64,000 bases of DNA from Isoetes taiwanensis (taxonomy: Eukaryota > Streptophyta > Lycopodiopsida > Isoetales > Isoetaceae). The notes under the pieces are model-generated. The model was given only the letters and a program-made list of their open reading frames with translations, was not told the DNA's origin and searched no databases. The stretch spans positions 3,904,889-3,968,888 of the forward strand of contig JAJEKV010000030.1 of NCBI GenBank assembly GCA_021234155.1, given 5' to 3'. Positions 59,875-64,000 of this stretch are shown one piece after another (positions within the stretch are counted from its first letter, which is position 1; the number at the start of each line of letters is the position of its first letter). The translations under genes were made by a program, and so were the position numbers.

Positions 59875-60050
59875 TCAGTGAAACTCTGCAATTTTATCAT
59901 GAGCATTAGTCAGATTCTCAGTGGGCTCCCAGGTTCTATCACTTGGTGAGTAGCCTTCCCAATCGATAAAGTAAACAATCGCCGACGAAGAAACTTAGAG
60001 TCTAGAATATCTCGAGCCTCGAACTCCTCATGATCATCAATTTTCACTAG
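59875..60050 (-). pseudogene. Chromodomain at pol C-terminus
   Basis: Minus-strand sequence reads ARDILDSKFLRRR, then after one frameshift VYFIDWEGYSPSDRTWEP, a classic chromodomain with its aromatic and acidic positions, and ends at a stop at 59875-59877. Such domains steer integration toward marked chromatin. Confidence 0.85.
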
Positions 60051-60574
60051 TGGTGGGGCGGATGAACGCGATCTGGGAAAGAATTAACTGTGTAGGGCTC
60101 CAACAGAGAAACATGAAATACTGGATGGAGACGAACAACTGGAGGGAGGTCGAGCTAGAATGCCACATCACCGATCTGAGCCATGATCCGGTAAAGACCA
60201 AGACTACGATAGTCAAGCTTGTTGCAGGGACGTGAGGTAGGGAGGTCCCTATGAAAAAGCCAGACAAGGTCACTAACGTAAAATTTAGGAGCTTCCTATC
60301 GATGCAAATCAGCATAATGCCGATAGCGTTCCTGAGCTCGGTGAAGATGATGTTGAAGATTTGATTGAAGAGCCTGGAGTTTCTCAAGTCGAGATTTGGC
60401 ACTAGGATTGAAAGAGTCACCGCCAGCGACATTAAAGGACCAACGAGGATGCTGACCAGAGTTCAAAAAGAGCGGAGTCTGGCCAATGGAAGCATGTACT
60501 GAGTTATTATAGGCAAACTCAGCTAATGGAAGATGATCGACCCAATCATTCTGCTGATAACTAATAAAGCACCT

Positions 60575-60832
60575 TCAATATTGCTCCAGAGTTTGATTAG
60601 TGTGCTCTGCTTGCCCATTACTTTCAAGATGATGACCGGATGCCAGTGAACAGTCAATATGCAATAACTCCAAAAGCCGCTTCCAAAAACCTGCGGCGAA
60701 CTGAGGTCCATGATCACAGACGATAGTATCTGGAAAGCCATGAAGTCTGATTACCTTTGTTCCCTCACTGGTGATGGTGATGTTGCAGGAAATAAAATGA
60801 GCCATATTAGAGAAACGATTAACAACAACCAT
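60575..60832 (-). pseudogene. Chromovirus integrase core fragment
   Basis: The open frame reads VVVNRFSNMAHF, then GFPDTIVCDHGPQF, then ESNGQAEHTNQTLEQY. The second Asp and the Glu of the D,D-35-E triad are present, while the usual VVDRFSKMAHF has Asn for Asp outside the triad. Upstream integrase sequence continues in other frames to about 61000. Confidence 0.85.
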
Positions 60833-61457
60833 GATGGCAACATAACCCCGAGAGAGTGGCAGCTCCAGAATAAAGTCTACAAAAATACTTTTTCAAGGTC
60901 CCTCTAATACTGGCAGTGGCTGAAGAAGGCCATGAGAAAGATGCCTTGGAACCATAGCTCGACAGCAAATGTCATAAGATCGAATAAAAGCTTCGACAGT
61001 GACGAAGCCCAAGCCACCAATACTCTCAACTAATAAGTTTAAGAGCCTTGGCTACTCCAAAGTGTCTGGCCATAGGTGAATCATGGCAAGCCTGGAGAAC
61101 TCGAAGCCTAGAAGCACCATCTGGCACATGTAGAAGCCCATCACGGAACATGAGTCTATTTTGAACCTCAAAACGATGATAGTCCAATCGCATTTGCTAG
61201 AGGATGATGCAGAGCCAAGGTGTGAGAATACATCTTGAGCCAATGGAACGAGGGCAGAGATGCTCGAATAGACTCCAACAAGGCTGATTATGAGGCCTCT
61301 CGAGCAAAGTGAGGGCTGTAAGCTGGAATCGATTAGGCCCCAGAATAATCTGTGATTGCTGATCAAATGCAGGATCACTTGGCTTGGGCTTAAGGTAGGA
61401 GTGTCGAGACAGAGCATCAGGCTTCCCTTGGAGGGGTCCAGGAGTATGCCACCGGGC

Positions 61458-62031
61458 CTAGCGACGGTTGAGCACTCGAGCAGACTGAAAATATTCTAGA
61501 TTTCGATGATCTGTATAGACTATAACCTTATAAGGAGATTCCTCTAGGAAACGTCTCCACTCGTTGAAAGAATCCACGATCGCCAACGACTCCTTGTCAT
61601 AAATGAGATAGTTGATTTCAGTAGCCTGAAACTTCTGCGAGTGGTAGGCGATCGGATGCAATTCATGGTCATCTCCGTCCTGTGACAGGATTCCACCTAG
61701 AGCAAATGTGTACACAAAGGCTGCATGAGCAAGAACTGGTGCCGTGGTAAAAGCATGATTTATAGTAGCAAAAGCAGATTCTGCTTTTACACTCCATTCA
61801 AATGGCACGTCCTTAACTGTGAGGCATGTCAAAGGAAGGGCAATTTCCGAATACTCCCGAATGAAACGCCGATAGAAATTGGCAAACCCAAGAAAACACT
61901 GAACATCTCGAACGGATGAAGGTGTTTGCTACTCCAGAACAGTGCTGACCTTTTCGGGATCTATAGAGACTCCATGTGGAGTGATATGATAGCCAAGGAA
62001 CTCCATATTATCCTGCTCAAATTGATACAAG
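61458..62031 (-). pseudogene. Chromovirus RT end and RNase H
   Basis: The RT end shows NMEFLGYHITPHGV, RDVQCFLGFANFYRRFI and an in-frame stop near 61930. RNase H follows in the open frame 61458-61832 with HPIAYHSQKF, YDKESLAIVD and VIVYTDHRNLEYF. The expected first catalytic Asp region has changed to TFALGGILSQ. A stop lies just after LNRR, before the ARWHTPGP continuation. Confidence 0.85.
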
Positions 62032-62413
62032 TTTTTTTTTTTTTTTTTTGAGAATAAGAGTAGATTTTTCCATTAATCAAGAAAAACAATACATAGATCT
62101 GCTTAGACCAACAGATTAGAATTTAGTAAAGGTCTTTAACTATAATCCTCCAGCATAGAGTAAGGAGGTATAGATCAAGAGTACATGAAAAAGATATCAA
62201 GTCTGAAGAATACTGTAATGACCAAAGAAGAAAAATTATCCAGAAGCAGTCTTCAAAAGAAAGGAGAGAAATCACGACCCCAGCCAAAATTGAATTTTGT
62301 TAGCACCTGAAAAAAACAACCAGAATTCTAGCCGGATTAGGAAGTAGAATTGAGCAATTGATGATCAGGTAGGGTTGAAAATGAAGCCGGGGGTGATGAA
62401 AAGGCTAAGCAGT

Positions 62414-62872
62414 CTAAAGGAAAAGGGAGTCGAGCTTAGAGTTAAAGTAGGCATAGAAAGGAGCAGCAGATCCAAAAGTATAGAAGTCATCAGTCTGCTC
62501 AGCAATTTCATCAAAGCAAGAGAGGTCACTCTCACTCAAGCAAAGCAAGGAGCCATATAGGTCTGCCAGCAATCTATGTGTGTAGTACTGCTCCCTGAAT
62601 CTTGAAAATTGATTCTCTGTCATGAAGTAGTGATACATGGAGAGGAGATCAAATATACAGCACACTTGCACCACTTCTCTACAAAATATTCCTGCTAAAG
62701 TTGTGTTTTTGCCCGAGACTGCCTCATTTACAGTAAGTTTGCTGAAAAACAAACTCAGATCATGGCCAACATCTTTTTTGAGGAGATTATCTTCCATTTC
62801 TCCCAAGCTCGCCTTACATATCTTCAAGTAAGCTAACATCATCACAAAAGGCAGAATTAGAATTAATGACAT
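62414..62872 (-). CDS. Frame after LINE 2 ORF2, unknown
   Basis: A 152-codon frame begins right where the ORF2 remnant stops and ends about 365 bases before the poly(A). It has an even composition (SESDLSCFDEIAEQTDDF) and no family I know. It could be a captured 3' segment, an extra ORF or chance. Confidence 0.3.
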   Translation of the reverse strand: MSLILILPFVMMLAYLKICKASLGEMEDNLLKKDVGHDLSLFFSKLTVNEAVSGKNTTLAGIFCREVVQVCCIFDLLSMYHYFMTENQFSRFREQYYTHRLLADLYGSLLCLSESDLSCFDEIAEQTDDFYTFGSAAPFYAYFNSKLDSLFL

Positions 62873-64000
62873 TCAAATTGGATACAAATAAATCAAAAGA
62901 CCCCCTGAATAGACCAACTGAATCCCATTTTCTGTTATACTTATCAGCAAATTTTCTTTGTGTGCTAAGGCAGTGGACTCAACATCAAGTTGAAAGTGTA
63001 ACTTAATCCAGAAGATTGAGAAATTCTTTTTACCATAAACAACTCTATTTCTTGCCTTCCAAACATTCCAAAGAGCAATAAACATGATAGTATTAGCTTA
63101 TTCTGAATGTATGACAATAGATTACCTGAGATCTTGTTGGAGAAAAAATGACCTAGTTTTTCATCAAACCAAGACCAAAAGGGATTGAGTTTAGGACAAA
63201 GAAAAATATGCTCAAGATTTTCATCCAAATTGCATCCAAGCTGACACAATGCAGAGATATCAACATTCCTATTTGAAAGCAATTGTAAATTAGGAATACT
63301 TTTATTGGCCAGCAACCAAATAAAGAAGTTGACCTTAGGAAAGTAGTAGGAGTTCCAAACTTCATGAAAGAGAGACTTAACTTCCTCATCAGAAATAGAC
63401 CATTTGGTACTTGCTTTGGAGGGATCAGCATTTCTGTTACTAACAGAGTAGATCTTACTGACTTTATAGTGGCACTTACCTTCAATGCTCCAATTGGTTG
63501 CCTTTGGAACAACATTATTTAACCAAACATGAGGCAGAATTGACTTAATATAAAAATAAACCTTTTTGTCACTTGAGGTACCATGAATGATGTTTTTCAA
63601 AGAAGTCCAAGAATAGAAGACCAAAATCAGACCACTTTTTGTAAATCCTCAGATGTCTCAAAGCAAGGACTTTATTTGGATGATTCTTGAGAATGGGATT
63701 CCAGAAAATAGTCATGTGCAGGTTAAGATCTTGAGGTGCAGCATAGTCATAAGTAGACTGAACTTTATTCCAAGCCATAATGATGTTCCTCATAAGAGGA
63801 GAAGTATTAGCACCAGCATGAAGGACATTAAAGCAAGAATCAGGTAAAATATGATCAATTGAAGGATGACCATCCGGGTGAGAGCACGAGAGCCAATATC
63901 TAATAAACTGAGAGGATGGACTAGAATTGTTCATGAATGACTTCCAAATATATTTACCAGCAAGAGCACAAGCTTGCAGATGAAGATCTTTGCAACCTAA
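62873..64000 (-). pseudogene. LINE 2 ORF2, C-terminal part, frameshifted
   Basis: Three frames join in order. 63569-63934 and upstream cover the region after the RT, with MTIFWNPIL matching the QSIFWNPTL position of LINE 1. 62965-63624 covers the zf-RVT domain (KWSISDEEVKSLFHEVWNS, then CQLGCNLDENLEHIFLCP). 62873-63085 has the terminal LWNVWKARNRVVY. Frameshifts near 63600 and 63080 disable it. The reverse transcriptase itself is outside the window. Confidence 0.85.

Larger units (their letters stand above)
59292..62031 (-). mobile_element. Ty3/gypsy chromovirus, 3' half, decayed
   Basis: On the minus strand the order is the end of reverse transcriptase, RNase H, integrase, chromodomain, polypurine tract and 3' LTR. 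This order and the C-terminal chromodomain define a chromovirus. Frameshifts and stops break pol. The upstream half is missing because a LINE is inserted at 62032; the remainder may lie beyond the window. The RNase H style (HPIAYHSQKF, EINYLIYDKESLAIV, EWRRFLEE) resembles fungal and moss-type chromoviruses more than the common seed-plant lineages, judged from memory of the families. Confidence 0.9.
62032..64000 (-). mobile_element. Second LINE, 3' part, inserted in the chromovirus
   Basis: A run of 18 T at 62032-62049 is the poly(A) tail of a minus-strand element. Upstream on that strand are ORF2 C-terminal sequences running off the window end. It belongs to a different family from the LINE at 51329: the shared segments are alike only at the level of plant L1 ORF2. 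The target duplication cannot be checked because the 5' end is outside. Confidence 0.85.

Overview
This window reads as nuclear DNA of a land plant with a large, repeat-filled genome. The reasons are spliced genes with GT-AG introns, a plant-type promoter (telo-box plus site II motif), fragments of plant gene families, and several layers of decayed transposons. One gene looks complete in 64 kb. The Ty3/gypsy remnant has an RNase H and chromodomain style that I associate with fungal-like chromoviruses of non-seed plants, and the RTE-like elements look like types I associate with ferns. A fern or other non-seed plant is therefore my best guess, but this is inference.

Layout. 1-10,579: old intergenic DNA with no feature I can name. 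10,580-15,480: a decayed minus-strand LTR retrotransposon whose two LTRs and tRNA-iMet-type primer site can be seen. 19,330-21,250: a minus-strand RTE-like non-LTR element. 24,860-41,260: a region built from two or three diverged copies of one unrecognised multi-exon gene on the plus strand. Between the copies lies a minus-strand pseudogene of a transposase-like family, and a plus-strand RTE-like element is inserted in one copy. 42,086-42,568: a C-terminal fragment of a GT47 (exostosin/MUR3-like) glycosyltransferase on the minus strand. 43,166-46,266: an intact seven-exon LAS1 gene, the pre-rRNA ITS2-processing endonuclease. 49,883-50,809: a non-autonomous hAT-like element with an 8-bp target duplication. 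51,329-56,368: a young L1-type LINE with a 14-bp target duplication, a poly(A) tail, an intact 1,217-residue ORF2 and a single stop in ORF1. 59,292-62,031: the 3' half of a minus-strand chromovirus (RT end, RNase H, integrase, chromodomain, PPT, LTR). 62,032-64,000: a second, decayed minus-strand LINE inserted into that chromovirus and running off the window.

How it fits together. LAS1 is the functional anchor, and its promoter motifs match its role in ribosome biogenesis. Almost everything else is a record of successive insertions: LINE 2 in the chromovirus, an RTE-like element in the duplicated gene, and LINE 1 in older DNA. The least explained part is the duplicated multi-exon gene and transposase-like block at 24.8-41.3 kb, which may be the remains of a large undescribed mobile element.
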